Of a DNA stretch of 64,000 nucleotides, positions 8,508 to 17,469 are shown piece after piece. The notes under the pieces were generated by a model. It saw only the letters and a program-made list of their open reading frames with translations, did not search any database and was not told the DNA's origin. Origin of the DNA: Alkalibacter saccharofermentans DSM 14828 (lineage in GTDB: Bacteria; Bacillota; Clostridia; Eubacteriales; Alkalibacteraceae); assembly GCF_900128885.1 (NCBI RefSeq), contig NZ_FQTU01000006.1:62001-126000 (forward strand), read 5' to 3'. Positions within the stretch are counted from its first letter, which is position 1; every line of letters starts with the position of its first letter. Both the position numbers and the translations under genes were made by a program.

Positions 8508-9866
8508 TTAACTAAAAAGTGCTTCCCTGATGACTTCGCTAACCGTAGGATGGGGAAATACCAGTTCTTTTATATCTCCTACCGGAAGTTCCGTCTCTAT
8601 CATCAGTCCTGCTCCGTATATTATTTCCGATGCATAGCTACCTATGATTTGAACTCCTATTATCCTGTCGTACTCATTATCTATCAAGATCTTGGTTATG
8701 CCGTCTCCCCGTTCATTTTCCGCCATGTATCGTCCGCTGTAATTATTGGAGATCTTTTTGACTGTAAAATCCAGACCCTTATCTTTCGCTGTGCTTTCAG
8801 TCTCCCCTACGCTTGCAACCTCAGGATGCGTATAAATAACAGAAGGTACGGCCTGGTATCTCATAATGTCTTTCTTTCCTAAGATATTGTTTATCGCGAC
8901 TTCCCCTTCCCTGTAAGCAGTGTGGGCAAGCATGGATTTACCGTTTACATCTCCTGCTGCATATACTCCGGGGATATTGGTCTTCATCTGCTCATCGGTA
9001 ACGACAGCTCCACGTTTCATGTTAACCGAAATGTTTTCCAGTCCTATTCCCTCAGTCGTCGGTCTTCGACCGATGCTTAAAAGTATCTTCGACCCGGAAA
9101 CCTCCCTTTCCTTGCCTTCCTTTTCAAACACAACTTTGTTTCCATCCACTTTAGTTACCTTTGCTCCGAGAATAAACTCTATTCCCTTTGACTTTAAGTT
9201 TCCCTGGAGTATGCGGCTTAACTCTTCATCATTTTGACCTGCTATTTTTTCAAGCATCTCCACCACGGTGACTTTGCTTCCTACGCTGTTGTAGTAGGAT
9301 GCCATTTCAAGTCCTATTACTCCTCCGCCGATTACTACCAGGCTTTCTGGTATCTCTCTTAGACTTAAAATCTCTTTATTTGTAAGAACTGCGCCTTCAT
9401 CAAGCCCTTCTCTCAGACCAGGTATGGGCGGCACGAGCACGCCTGAGCCTGTTGCAATCAGCAGGTATTTGGCTTTGTAGACTTGTCCGCCAGCCTCGAC
9501 CAAAAATCCTTCCTTGTCTTTTCCCTTTATATGGGCATCAGCTTCCAAAAGCTCTACATTATTTGCTTTTAATGCGGCTTTTACGCCCCCTACCAGCTTT
9601 TTTACTACTCCATCTTTTCTATCGATAACCTTATCCTGATCGTAGGATACCTCTTTGCAGCATACTCCGTATTTTTCTCCACCCTTTGCATAGTCGTAGA
9701 TCTTTGCCGAATGCAAAAGCGTCTTGGAAGGCACGCATCCTTCATTTAAGCAGACCCCTCCCACACTTGCTTTTTCTATGAGCAGGGTCTTAAGTCCACC
9801 ATGACCTGCCCTCTCAGCTGATATATATCCTGCCGGACCTCCTCCGACAACGATTAAATCGTACAT
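8508..9866 (-). CDS. lpdA: dihydrolipoyl dehydrogenase (E3)
   Basis: This 452-residue flavoprotein has the FAD-binding GGGPAG (8-13), the redox disulfide GGVCLNEGCVPSK with C39 and C44, an NAD-binding VVIGGGVIGLEMAS, the second FAD motif TNIPGVYAAGDVNG and the C-terminal HPTVSE that supplies the His-Glu catalytic pair. It reoxidises dihydrolipoamide of the neighbouring E2, making NADH. There is no N-terminal lipoyl domain, unlike some clostridial E3 proteins. It lies between the E2 and E1 genes, with gaps of 12 and 16 bases. Confidence 0.94.
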   Translation of the reverse strand: MYDLIVVGGGPAGYISAERAGHGGLKTLLIEKASVGGVCLNEGCVPSKTLLHSAKIYDYAKGGEKYGVCCKEVSYDQDKVIDRKDGVVKKLVGGVKAALKANNVELLEADAHIKGKDKEGFLVEAGGQVYKAKYLLIATGSGVLVPPIPGLREGLDEGAVLTNKEILSLREIPESLVVIGGGVIGLEMASYYNSVGSKVTVVEMLEKIAGQNDEELSRILQGNLKSKGIEFILGAKVTKVDGNKVVFEKEGKEREVSGSKILLSIGRRPTTEGIGLENISVNMKRGAVVTDEQMKTNIPGVYAAGDVNGKSMLAHTAYREGEVAINNILGKKDIMRYQAVPSVIYTHPEVASVGETESTAKDKGLDFTVKKISNNYSGRYMAENERGDGITKILIDNEYDRIIGVQIIGSYASEIIYGAGLMIETELPVGDIKELVFPHPTVSEVIREALFS

Positions 9867-9878
9867 CGTAAGCCTCCT

Positions 9879-11207
9879 TTATTTTGCCAGCAAAACGCTG
9901 AAGTTCTCCAGGTTCTCCATAAGCGACTGTATGAATCTTGCTCCAGGAGCACCATCAACTGCCCTGTGGTCTATGGTCAAAGAAAGATACATAGCAGGAT
10001 AATTGACAAATCCATCCTCAGTCTTTTTGATTTTATATTCTATTTTCCCAATGCCTAGAATTCCCGTCTGTGGGGGATTGATTACCGGGGTGAAGTTTTC
10101 TACCCCAAGGTTCCCTAAATTCGTTACGGTGAACGTGGCTCCCTGAAGCTTTGCCGGGTCGATATTGCCTTGTTGGCACTGTCCTGCAAGAGTCTTTATG
10201 CCTTTTGACACTTCCAGGAGACTGAGCTTGTTTGCCCCCCTTAGCGTGGGAACCATCAGCCCTCTCGGCGAGTCGCAAGCAAAGCCCAAGTTTACATCTT
10301 TAAACATCCTCATTTCCTCGTCCACCAAATGCGCATTCATATATGAAAAATCCTTCACCGTCCTTGCTACTGCGTACATCACCATATCATTTAATGTTAT
10401 CTTCGCTACGTCCTCATCGCTGTTTGCCTTGACTATCTGCCTGTAGTTTAAGATTTCAGTTGCATCAAAAGATGCGTTTAATGTCAACTGGGCAGTATTT
10501 TGCAGCGATGCCACCAGATTTGCAGATATGATCTTGCGAACATTGGAAAGCTTCTCTATCGAGTATTCGCTTTCAGTTTTTGCGCCTGTTGATTCCCCAA
10601 TCGCCTGCTTGCCTAAATCAGAAGTGGTTACCTTTCCACCCATTCCCGTTCCTTCTACCGAGGCATCCTTCCCTGAAAGAGCGGCTGCTTTTGTAGCTAC
10701 AGGGCCTTCCTTCATAAGCTTATATATGTCTCTTTCTATTATCCTTCCGTATGGTCCGCTGCCTTTTGCGAGATTAAAATCTACTCCCTGCTTCTTTGCT
10801 AGATTTTTAGCTCTGGGAGAAATACCTGTGAAGATTTTTTCTGTTTCAGAGGGTTGTTCATCTATTTTTGAAACTTCCACCGAAACCTCTTTTACTTCTT
10901 TCGCTTCTTCTAAAGGCTTGCTTTCAGCAGGTTTATCTTCCCCAACAACGTAATCGCTTACATCCTCCCCTTCTTCTCCGATAATACAAACGGGAGTAAG
11001 CACCTCACATGCATCCCACTCATCGTAGAACTTTTTTAACAGCACTCCTTCAAACTCGGATTCAACATCCATTGAAGACTTGTCAGTTTCAATTGAAAAC
11101 AACACGTCTCCAACGGAAACCTTGTCCCCTACTTCCTTTTGCCAGGAGCTTATCATGTTGCTCTCTTCATTAAGACCAATCTGGGGCATGTTTACAACAT
11201 GTGCCAT
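9879..11207 (-). CDS. dihydrolipoamide acyltransferase (E2)
   Basis: From the ATG at 11207 the protein has 442 residues: a lipoyl domain (1-80) with the lipoylation lysine K43 in ETDKSSMDV, a peripheral subunit-binding domain (ISPRAKNLAKKQGVDF ... GRI), a flexible Gly/Ala-rich linker and the catalytic domain ending with HRAVDG (about 414-419). It forms the core of the complex and transfers the acyl group to CoA. An in-frame ATG at 11249 exists, but only 11207 has a ribosome binding site (GAGGAAGGTGA), so I use the shorter start. Confidence 0.9.
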   Translation of the reverse strand: MAHVVNMPQIGLNEESNMISSWQKEVGDKVSVGDVLFSIETDKSSMDVESEFEGVLLKKFYDEWDACEVLTPVCIIGEEGEDVSDYVVGEDKPAESKPLEEAKEVKEVSVEVSKIDEQPSETEKIFTGISPRAKNLAKKQGVDFNLAKGSGPYGRIIERDIYKLMKEGPVATKAAALSGKDASVEGTGMGGKVTTSDLGKQAIGESTGAKTESEYSIEKLSNVRKIISANLVASLQNTAQLTLNASFDATEILNYRQIVKANSDEDVAKITLNDMVMYAVARTVKDFSYMNAHLVDEEMRMFKDVNLGFACDSPRGLMVPTLRGANKLSLLEVSKGIKTLAGQCQQGNIDPAKLQGATFTVTNLGNLGVENFTPVINPPQTGILGIGKIEYKIKKTEDGFVNYPAMYLSLTIDHRAVDGAPGARFIQSLMENLENFSVLLAK

Positions 11208-11257
11208 GATTTCACCTTCCTCTATAAAATTTATTGCATTTGCATGCATTGTTCACA

Positions 11258-12178
11258 TCATAATAGGCTTGCAGTTACTTCATCGGTTATCAAAACGTTG
11301 ACAGCTCCACTTTTCAAAACCGCCTTCATAGCTTCAGCCTTCTCTTTTCCTGTGGCGATAGCCACCACCAGGGGTATGTTTTTTAAATCTTCGAAAGAAA
11401 TCCCCAGGACTCTCTCATCAATGGAGCATTTGCATAGCTCTCCCTTTTCGTCTATGAATCTTCCGCAGATCTCACCTTTAGCCTTTGCATTTTTAAGATC
11501 TGTTAAATCCTCTTCTTTTAAGTAGCCTGTTTCAACTAAAATCGACTTTTCGTTAGCTTCGCCGATTCCTACAAAAGCAATGGTGCATTTCTTCTGATCT
11601 TCAAATATGCTTTTTATCTTGCCGTCGCTCATAATAGCTTCTTTTATATGCTTGCTGTCTACAATAGCAGGAGCAGGCAGAAGGGACATGCTGGTTCCCA
11701 AGGCATTTGCAATTTTTCTGACTATCACGTCTCCACTTACATCTATTGATCCGATGTTGCCTAATAGCTGTACCGCATGCTTGCCCTTGTTTATCTGGGG
11801 AATCCTATATGTCATGTTTTTTATAGTTCTCCCCCAAGCTAAGCCGATTATATCCTTTGGGGTAATCTTTTCTTCCATGAATTCTGCGGCTATTTTTGTG
11901 ACCTCCGAAAACACGAGATCTTCCGACTTGTCCTTTGAAGAAATTATTACAGCTTCCTCCAGACCATATCTATTTTCCAAAAGACCCTCCGTTTGAATGC
12001 AGTTGTCTCCGGGATATCTGATTTCTATTTTGACGATTCCCTTGTTCTTGGCTTCGCTTAAGAGCCTTGATACCTTTACTCTAGATATATTCAATTTATT
12101 TGCAATTTGCTGTTGGTTCATGTTCATGTTATAGTAGAATTCGCATACTTTGATCAAAAGATTCTTTGAATAATCCAT
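11258..12178 (-). CDS. SorC/DeoR-type transcriptional regulator of the dehydrogenase operon
   Basis: The 306 residues begin with a helix-turn-helix (MNMNQQQIANKLNISRVKVSRLLSEA, about 18-43) followed by a SorC-type sugar-binding domain with GLAWGRTI and a C-terminal ATGKEKAEAM segment, like B. subtilis DeoR and CggR. Such proteins are repressors released by a phosphorylated sugar or similar effector. It is the first gene of the E2-E3-E1 operon, so it probably controls its own operon in response to a metabolite. The effector is not predictable here. Confidence 0.82.
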   Translation of the reverse strand: MDYSKNLLIKVCEFYYNMNMNQQQIANKLNISRVKVSRLLSEAKNKGIVKIEIRYPGDNCIQTEGLLENRYGLEEAVIISSKDKSEDLVFSEVTKIAAEFMEEKITPKDIIGLAWGRTIKNMTYRIPQINKGKHAVQLLGNIGSIDVSGDVIVRKIANALGTSMSLLPAPAIVDSKHIKEAIMSDGKIKSIFEDQKKCTIAFVGIGEANEKSILVETGYLKEEDLTDLKNAKAKGEICGRFIDEKGELCKCSIDERVLGISFEDLKNIPLVVAIATGKEKAEAMKAVLKSGAVNVLITDEVTASLL

Positions 12179-12221
12179 ATTCCACCCCTTCTTCCCTGTT
12201 GTAATCCTTTAACTACTAATT

Positions 12222-12250
12222 ATTATACCTCACATTGAACATTTGTTCAA
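12222..12250 (-). promoter_or_regulatory. promoter with overlapping dyad operator of the SorC-regulated operon
   Basis: On the minus strand TTGAAC (12245-12250) and TATAAT (12222-12227) are exactly 17 bases apart. The -35 box is half of a perfect palindrome TTGAAC-ATTT-GTTCAA (12235-12250), which resembles the ATTGAA...TTCAAT operator known for B. subtilis DeoR. This fits autorepression by the SorC-type protein. Confidence 0.7.
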
Positions 12251-12399
12251 GTCAGAAATATTGTTTATTTGTGGATTTCTTGAAATTAGTTTCTCCAGTT
12301 CTTCCCAGCATACGCGAGCATCTGCTCGTTTATTGAGCTTATTTATTGATTTATCCCATATAACCGTTGCCATGGGTCTTGAATTTTTATATGATTGTA

Positions 12400-12428
12400 T
12401 TACCAAGCAGTTAGTGTGCTAAGATAAT
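12400..12428 (+). promoter_or_regulatory. promoter of the cupin gene
   Basis: TTACCA (12400-12405), 17-base spacer, GATAAT (12423-12428), about 42 bases before the start codon. Confidence 0.45.
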
Positions 12429-12469
12429 ATCAAAAAAATAAAATCCTGATGGATTTCGGAGGTAGGATA

Positions 12470-12943
12470 ATGAGTCAAGTATTCTTTAAATTCAATGACT
12501 TCAACTGGGACGGAATCACAAAAATAGACTACAAGCCCTCAGGGGAAGACGGCCCGGTAACCTTCAACGAGACTTCTAGACAAAATCTGGTAGAGCATGA
12601 AGCCAACACTGATTTTCACCTTAGGTATTTCGAATGCGCAAAAGACGGTTTCTCAACTTTGGAAAAACACGAACACGTACACGTGGTGGTCATAGCCAGG
12701 GGCGTAGGTAAAATCATCGTAAACGACGAGATATTCGATGCCAAGCCAATGGATTTAATCGTAGTTCCTCCTAATGCATGGCACCAGCTGATAAACACTT
12801 CAGATGAGCCTTTTGGTTTTTTCTGTACCGTTGACGCAAAGAGAGATAAGTTCACTCTGCTTACCAAAGAGGAAATCGAAACATTAAAGACAAATCCCGA
12901 GATAGCAAAATTCATCAAAGTACCAGATAAATATTTTGGTTGA
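12470..12943 (+). CDS. cupin-domain protein
   Basis: The 157-residue product has a cupin barrel: EKHEHVHVVVIARGVGKIIV (metal-binding His cluster, motif 1) and MDLIVVPPNAWHQLIN (motif 2 with the last His). Cupins of this size can be small enzymes or ligand-binding proteins; the substrate is not evident. The start at 12470 is chosen because TTCGGAGGTAGGATA precedes it; an in-frame ATG at 12449 has no such site. It stands alone between the SorC operon and the sorbitol PTS genes. Confidence 0.7.
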   Translation: MSQVFFKFNDFNWDGITKIDYKPSGEDGPVTFNETSRQNLVEHEANTDFHLRYFECAKDGFSTLEKHEHVHVVVIARGVGKIIVNDEIFDAKPMDLIVVPPNAWHQLINTSDEPFGFFCTVDAKRDKFTLLTKEEIETLKTNPEIAKFIKVPDKYFG

Positions 12944-12985
12944 GTCAATCTTCCAACTTTTTTATAAACAAATATTTTTATGGAG

Positions 12986-13019
12986 ACAAGAGCCCTGCCG
13001 GTATCGGCAGGGCTCTTGT
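12986..13019. terminator. strong hairpin between the cupin gene and the sorbitol operon
   Basis: Fourteen-base perfect arms (ACAAGAGCCCTGCC and its complement) surround the loop GGTATC. There is no long T-run on either side, but position between two converging genes makes a shared terminator the best reading. Confidence 0.65.
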
Positions 13020-13031
13020 TATAAGTCTGAT

Positions 13032-13406
13032 TTATTCGATTATCTCTAAAACTGATTCTATTGATATGTTGCCAATTTCTTTATCTTCCAAGTAAAGAGT
13101 ACCCGGCACTTCTGCTTCCGTCTCTCCTGAGAACTTGAAGGTTATATGCCCCAGTTCCTTTAGATTTTCATTTACCAGGCTTCCCACTGCTGTAACTTTG
13201 TATTCTTCACCATCTATTAAAAGAGTATTCCCTTCTTTTATCGTACTATCCAGCTTATTAAAATGATGAATATAACAATAATCTTTTAGCTCCTGTGGCG
13301 CGTTATCTTTAAAAATAACAATCATTTTATACTCGAGAAAATCTCCGGCATTTTTCCCAATATCCTGTATTATCGTTTTATACACAGTTGTCATGTTTTC
13401 ATCCAT
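13032..13406 (-). CDS. srlB: PTS glucitol/sorbitol IIA component
   Basis: A 124-residue protein with the glucitol IIA signature LKELGHITFKFSG and a HH pair (FNKLD region) in its first half. IIA takes phosphate from HPr and passes it to IIB. Last gene of the operon, 4 bases after the second IIC gene. ATG at 13406 is in frame; an ATG at 13394 preceded by GGATG is an alternative start. Confidence 0.88.
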   Translation of the reverse strand: MDENMTTVYKTIIQDIGKNAGDFLEYKMIVIFKDNAPQELKDYCYIHHFNKLDSTIKEGNTLLIDGEEYKVTAVGSLVNENLKELGHITFKFSGETEAEVPGTLYLEDKEIGNISIESVLEIIE

Positions 13407-13410
13407 ACCC

Positions 13411-13980
13411 TTAGCTATAAAGTCCTACACTTGCCAACCACGCTATGACTACCGTAGGCGCACCTGTTAAGAATCTCCCATATAGCACTGAAGGCACCCC
13501 GACTTCAACAGTCTCTGGTTTTGCTTCAGCTAAACCTAAACCTACCGGAATAAAGTCAGCGGCTGCTTGTGCGTTTATGGCAAATAAAGCCGGTAATGCC
13601 AAGTGTGGCGGAATCGATCCATTTCCTATCTCTACCCCTATCAACACACCTATGATCTGCGCTATTACTGCACCAGGCCCAAGAAAAGGTGACAACAACG
13701 GAAAAGAACATATCAGTGATATTATTATCAGCCCAATGACATTGTCAGCTAGTGGTGTAAGCAGATTCGCAAACCACGAACCTACACCTGAAGCATTTAT
13801 TATCCCGATCAACGTCGCTACAAACGCCATGAAAGGAAGTATCGTATGGAGTACTGTATCTATGGTATTTCTTCCCGCTTGGAAAAAAATTGCCGTTATC
13901 TTTCCTATTCCAATACCTACTTTTGCAACAAGCCCCTGGCTTTGTTGACTTATTTTTTTATCTGTATCGTACTTTGCCAT
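13411..13980 (-). CDS. srlE: PTS glucitol/sorbitol IIC, second membrane half (C-terminal part of SrlE)
   Basis: The 189 residues correspond to the membrane half of E. coli SrlE: FQAGRNTIDTVLHTILPFMAF, then LLSPFLGPGAVIAQIIG and FLTGAPTVVIAWLASVGLYS. In E. coli this half is fused to the IIB domain; here IIB is a separate gene just upstream. It forms the sorbitol channel together with SrlA. RBS AGGAGG. Confidence 0.87.
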   Translation of the reverse strand: MAKYDTDKKISQQSQGLVAKVGIGIGKITAIFFQAGRNTIDTVLHTILPFMAFVATLIGIINASGVGSWFANLLTPLADNVIGLIIISLICSFPLLSPFLGPGAVIAQIIGVLIGVEIGNGSIPPHLALPALFAINAQAAADFIPVGLGLAEAKPETVEVGVPSVLYGRFLTGAPTVVIAWLASVGLYS

Positions 13981-13991
13981 TCCAAATCCTC

Positions 13992-14363
13992 CTAATCTAT
14001 ATACTCTAAGTTATTTTCTTTTACTGCAGAAACGTAATTGTCTTCCTTTATATACATTGCCAAAGGTCCGCTCCTGCCGGTTGCCATGATGTTTATAGTC
14101 ATTATGTTCTTCTGGGGAAATATCCCGCATCTTAATGTTCCTCCACAGTTGATGACGGCACATGCAACTTCCTTGTCCGGCACTCCAGTCTTAAATCCAT
14201 CTACCAACTCACAACCTGTCATTTCAGCAATTTTAACAGCGACTTCAGGCCTTGCACCACCTGTTATATAAACTACTTTGTTCTTTGTTTCATTTGGTTC
14301 GATAATCAAAGGGCCACCCCAGCCGCCTGATCCTTTTGTTATTTTGATTTTTCTATAATCCAT
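13992..14363 (-). CDS. srlE: PTS glucitol/sorbitol IIB component, separate polypeptide
   Basis: The 123 residues match the N-terminal IIB domain of SrlE: KITKGSGGWGGPLII, VVYITGGARPEVAVK and the phospho-cysteine region INCGGTLRCGIFPQ (C73/C79). It receives phosphate from IIA and phosphorylates incoming sorbitol. The ATG at 14363 is chosen because AGGAGG lies 8 bases upstream; a longer frame to 14438 would overlap the SrlA gene and lacks a site. The IIB and second IIC are split, unlike enteric SrlE. Confidence 0.88.
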   Translation of the reverse strand: MDYRKIKITKGSGGWGGPLIIEPNETKNKVVYITGGARPEVAVKIAEMTGCELVDGFKTGVPDKEVACAVINCGGTLRCGIFPQKNIMTINIMATGRSGPLAMYIKEDNYVSAVKENNLEYID

Positions 14364-14382
14364 GGCATAATCCTCCTCGAAT

Positions 14383-14946
14383 TTACTCATTAATTTCAAT
14401 AACATTGCTAAGCGATATCCCCTGCTGCTTTTCAACAATCATTGTAGTAAAGTCTGTAACCCATCCTCTGAAGAAGTTTGTTGCCATGCCTACCAAGAAA
14501 TATCTGATGGCTAGATCTGCCGTATTAAGCCCCAACGCGGTTATGCCATTGGCTATGCCTAAGAATACAAACAATTCACCTGGATTAACATGTGGGAACA
14601 AACCATTCATTGTATGGCAGGAAAAACTCGATGCTGCATAATAGCTCGGCTTGTATTTTTCAGGCAAGAATCTTCCTAGTGAAAGCGTCATCGGGTTTGC
14701 AAATACAAAAGTTCCGATTAAAGGCAGCAACAAATACCTTGATACTGGGTTGCTTGCTGACTTAGATGCAAATCTTTCCACCTTGTCCGTACCGATCATT
14801 ACTATTACTGCATTCATTACTACCAGCAAGGCTATTAGCAGCGGTACTATTCCAGTCATAAAAGCAATAAAAACGTCTCCTCCTGCTCTAAACAGGTTCA
14901 TAAACCAGTCGGCTCCTCTGGCCAGTTGTTCAAAAAAAGTTGTCAT
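14383..14946 (-). CDS. srlA: PTS glucitol/sorbitol IIC, first membrane component
   Basis: This 187-residue membrane protein has the exact length of E. coli SrlA and the family segment FANPMTLSLGRFLPEKYKPSYYA plus SFSCHTMNGLFPHVNPGELFVF. It forms part of the sorbitol translocation channel. RBS GGAGG; 37 bases after gutM. Confidence 0.92.
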   Translation of the reverse strand: MTTFFEQLARGADWFMNLFRAGGDVFIAFMTGIVPLLIALLVVMNAVIVMIGTDKVERFASKSASNPVSRYLLLPLIGTFVFANPMTLSLGRFLPEKYKPSYYAASSFSCHTMNGLFPHVNPGELFVFLGIANGITALGLNTADLAIRYFLVGMATNFFRGWVTDFTTMIVEKQQGISLSNVIEINE

Positions 14947-14983
14947 TTAGTTTCCTCCTTATATCTTAAAAAATTTAAACCAT

Positions 14984-15397
14984 TTAAACTGATGCTTCCA
15001 TTTCATTTTTTTCAGATTTTTCTTTATTAAAAGCGACAAAATTTTCATAAGCATTTTTTAATGCTTTTTGCGTATATCTATTGTAGTTTTTCAATAGCGC
15101 TTCATCCAGCAATTGTTCTACCTCTTTCCCTGTTAAACCGCTAAAGGCTTTAACCCTGGCAAATATCGAGACCCCCTGCATTTTTCGTGCTTCAGTTATA
15201 ACATCCTGATCATCTATTGCCAACAGGATCACGGTACCTGCTTGAAGATATCCTCTTTTTCTTCCTATCAAAACCCTTGATTTTTTTTTAAGCTCAATAT
15301 AGTTTTTATTAAAATCCTTTACTTGTCTCATCCCTAACACCGCATTGAGCAACCAAAAAACTGCTATTACCAGGCCCATTCTTACCACATCATTCAC
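14984..15397 (-). CDS. gutM: glucitol operon activator protein GutM
   Basis: The 137 residues begin with one membrane-spanning helix (MGLVIAVFWLLNAVLGMRQ) and continue with the GutM pattern KKKSRVLIGRKRGYLQAGTVILLAID and ARVKAFSGLTGKEVE. GutM proteins assist expression of sorbitol PTS operons; the mechanism in Firmicutes is thought to involve membrane contact with the regulator. The GTG start overlaps the regulator stop by 4 bases, after AAGGAGG. Confidence 0.88.
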   Translation of the reverse strand: MNDVVRMGLVIAVFWLLNAVLGMRQVKDFNKNYIELKKKSRVLIGRKRGYLQAGTVILLAIDDQDVITEARKMQGVSIFARVKAFSGLTGKEVEQLLDEALLKNYNRYTQKALKNAYENFVAFNKEKSEKNEMEASV

Positions 15398-17358
15398 TTC
15401 AACGCCTCCTTGACCAACACATTTGTAAGCTCAAAATAATCTTTTGCATTTATGACTTTACCAAGCAGATCTTCATTTTGGCAAATTTTCAGTATCTCTT
15501 CGTATGTTTTTATCAAAACTTCCGGGCTTTCATCCATAATCTCCGGAATCAGCAACATGAATATTATCCTCACTGCACTATTTTCATAGTTTACTTCCTT
15601 TTCAGGAATTATTATTGAAATCATAAGCCTTTCTCCACCCTTGTTAATAGCATGGGGCATGGCTACTCCGTTTGCAAATGTAGTGGGGTATGTCGCCTCC
15701 CTATCCAAAACTCTGTCAAGATACCCCTCGTCAACTTCTCTTTGATTGAAAAGCTTTCCTATGATTTCTTTTAAAATATCGATGTAATCATCCAAATTTG
15801 TTTTAAAAAACAAATTTGGCTTTGTCGCCATATTCACAATGCTTACATTCGATCCGACTTCCCATGCAGCGTTCTTTCTCATTACAAAGCGGTTTTTTAT
15901 TCTCTTTCGCAGCTCGTCTTCTTCGAAAAAAATGTCAAGCTGTATTATAGGCGTCGTTGTCTCAATTTTTAAGGGTATCGTCGTAAATATCATGTCATAT
16001 GTCTCGAGCTCCTCTAAATCGATTTCATTTTCTGAAAAAGTGTTGATTATTTTATCGTTTCCAAGCAAGTTTCTGAGTTTTATGAACAACAGCTTCGCAG
16101 TCCCAAGACCTGTCGAGCAAATTAATGCAACTCTGTTGATGTCATCGTTTTCTGTGTTTATCTTCTCAACATATGATCCGAAATGAAGTGCAAGAAATGC
16201 TGTTTCTTCTTCCGTTACTTTTACAGAGTACGTCCTTTCAATCACCTTGGCTGCAACTTTTGCCATTTCATATGGAAAAGTATATTTTCTTTTTATGTCA
16301 TATAGCATAGGGTTTTCAGTGTTGATATTAAAAACTAGTCTGTTCACGGCAAAGTTTATGTGGTATTCTAGTCCGGCCATTAGCTCTTTGTCATATTTAA
16401 TTTGAATTCCCATGGTATTGCTTATTTCATCGAGAATTCTGGCAACCAAGTTTTTAATTGAGTTTGATATTTCAATATTGTTGCTGTCAATCTTTATCGA
16501 GGCATTCCTAGCAATCAGGGGTAAGGTCAAATAGTATTTTTCTGCTTCTTTCAAATTGATATCCAGCTTTTTGCCTATCAGTTTAAAAATTACTTCAGCT
16601 ATTTTATATTCTTCTGTAGTTGATAGAACTTCATACTTTTTTTCAGAATTAACAACGTCAAATCCTTTTTTTATTCTATCTGCCAGTACCATAATGTATT
16701 TTCGAGTAAGCTTTGTGGTTTCATCCAAATGCATGATATTGCTTTCCTTAAAAACTTTGTCCACTTCCTTGAATACAATCTCCAACCCCGGCTCATCTTC
16801 TTTTATGATGTTATTCAAGCCAATCATATTGTAATAACCTCTGCTTAAAACTTCAATTATGAATTGTCTTTTTGCTATTTCAGAGCCTTCAAGCCAAACG
16901 CCTGTATTTGGTTTTCCTTTTATGTACATATTATAGGTTGTCAAAGCATTCCCTAGTTTTTTGATGTCGTTTACAAGAGTCGTTCTGCCTATGAACATGC
17001 TTTCTGACAATTCGTCCATGTTAATCGGATCCTTAGAGTATAACAATATTTTTGCAACATACTTGATCCTTTCTTCCGGCGTAATTATCATTTCCTGTTC
17101 AGTAAACTGCTCTTTCATTCTCTTCATAAGCTCATCATACTTTTCATGGTCATAAATACAAAGTTCTACCTCAGCTCCTTTCAAGCTAACTACTTGAGCT
17201 ATAACGGAAGGCAACGCTTCATTAATGTTTTTGATGTAATTTCGTATTGTCCTAGTGCTTAAGTTCAACTCTTCCGCCAAATCTGAAATTCTGATATTGC
17301 CTCTGTTATAAATTTTTAGAATCAACCCTAAAACTCTTCCATCCGCTGGAAATCCCAC
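15394..17358 (-). CDS. gutR: PRD-containing PTS-controlled activator (MtlR/GutR type)
   Basis: The 654 residues run as N-terminal HTH (ISDLAEELNLSTRTIRNYIK), a second HTH (MDELSESMFIGRTTLVNDIKKL), two PTS-regulation domains with conserved His, an EIIB(gat)-like domain (VALICSTGLGTAKLLF) and a C-terminal EIIA-like domain with GVAMPHA. Such proteins activate sugar PTS operons and are controlled by phosphorylation from HPr and the cognate EIIB. GTG start with AAGGGGG before it. First gene of the sorbitol operon and divergent from the dehydrogenase gene. The symbol gutR is a functional guess; the architecture is closer to MtlR/LicR than to Bacillus GutR. Confidence 0.85.
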   Translation of the reverse strand: MGFPADGRVLGLILKIYNRGNIRISDLAEELNLSTRTIRNYIKNINEALPSVIAQVVSLKGAEVELCIYDHEKYDELMKRMKEQFTEQEMIITPEERIKYVAKILLYSKDPINMDELSESMFIGRTTLVNDIKKLGNALTTYNMYIKGKPNTGVWLEGSEIAKRQFIIEVLSRGYYNMIGLNNIIKEDEPGLEIVFKEVDKVFKESNIMHLDETTKLTRKYIMVLADRIKKGFDVVNSEKKYEVLSTTEEYKIAEVIFKLIGKKLDINLKEAEKYYLTLPLIARNASIKIDSNNIEISNSIKNLVARILDEISNTMGIQIKYDKELMAGLEYHINFAVNRLVFNINTENPMLYDIKRKYTFPYEMAKVAAKVIERTYSVKVTEEETAFLALHFGSYVEKINTENDDINRVALICSTGLGTAKLLFIKLRNLLGNDKIINTFSENEIDLEELETYDMIFTTIPLKIETTTPIIQLDIFFEEDELRKRIKNRFVMRKNAAWEVGSNVSIVNMATKPNLFFKTNLDDYIDILKEIIGKLFNQREVDEGYLDRVLDREATYPTTFANGVAMPHAINKGGERLMISIIIPEKEVNYENSAVRIIFMLLIPEIMDESPEVLIKTYEEILKICQNEDLLGKVINAKDYFELTNVLVKEALK

Positions 17359-17369
17359 TTTTTTACCCC

Positions 17370-17384
17370 CTTGAAATCCTGACC
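17370..17384. repeat. 15-bp direct repeat, copy 1 (candidate regulator site)
   Basis: CTTGAAATCCTGACC occurs here, 12 bases upstream of the gutR start, and again at 17542-17556. Both copies lie in the intergenic region of the divergent sorbitol genes. Confidence 0.5.
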
Positions 17385-17420
17385 CTGAATCAAGTATACC
17401 TTTACAACTGCCATTTATTA

Positions 17421-17440
17421 ATACCGGCTTTTTCCGGTAT
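17421..17440. promoter_or_regulatory. inverted repeat in the sorbitol divergent region
   Basis: ATACCGG and CCGGTAT flank CTTTTT. A perfect 7-bp dyad without a following T-run, so an operator is more likely than a terminator. Confidence 0.4.
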
Positions 17441-17469
17441 CAGTTGAAAATGTTGTACTAATGCAAGTG

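Noticed and set aside
10033..10278. 81-codon frame opposite the catalytic domain of E2
   Set aside because: The E2 frame is complete and conserved across this stretch; the other frame has no start signal.
17421..17440. Hairpin as terminator before gutR
   Set aside because: No T-run follows on either strand and no gene ends nearby.
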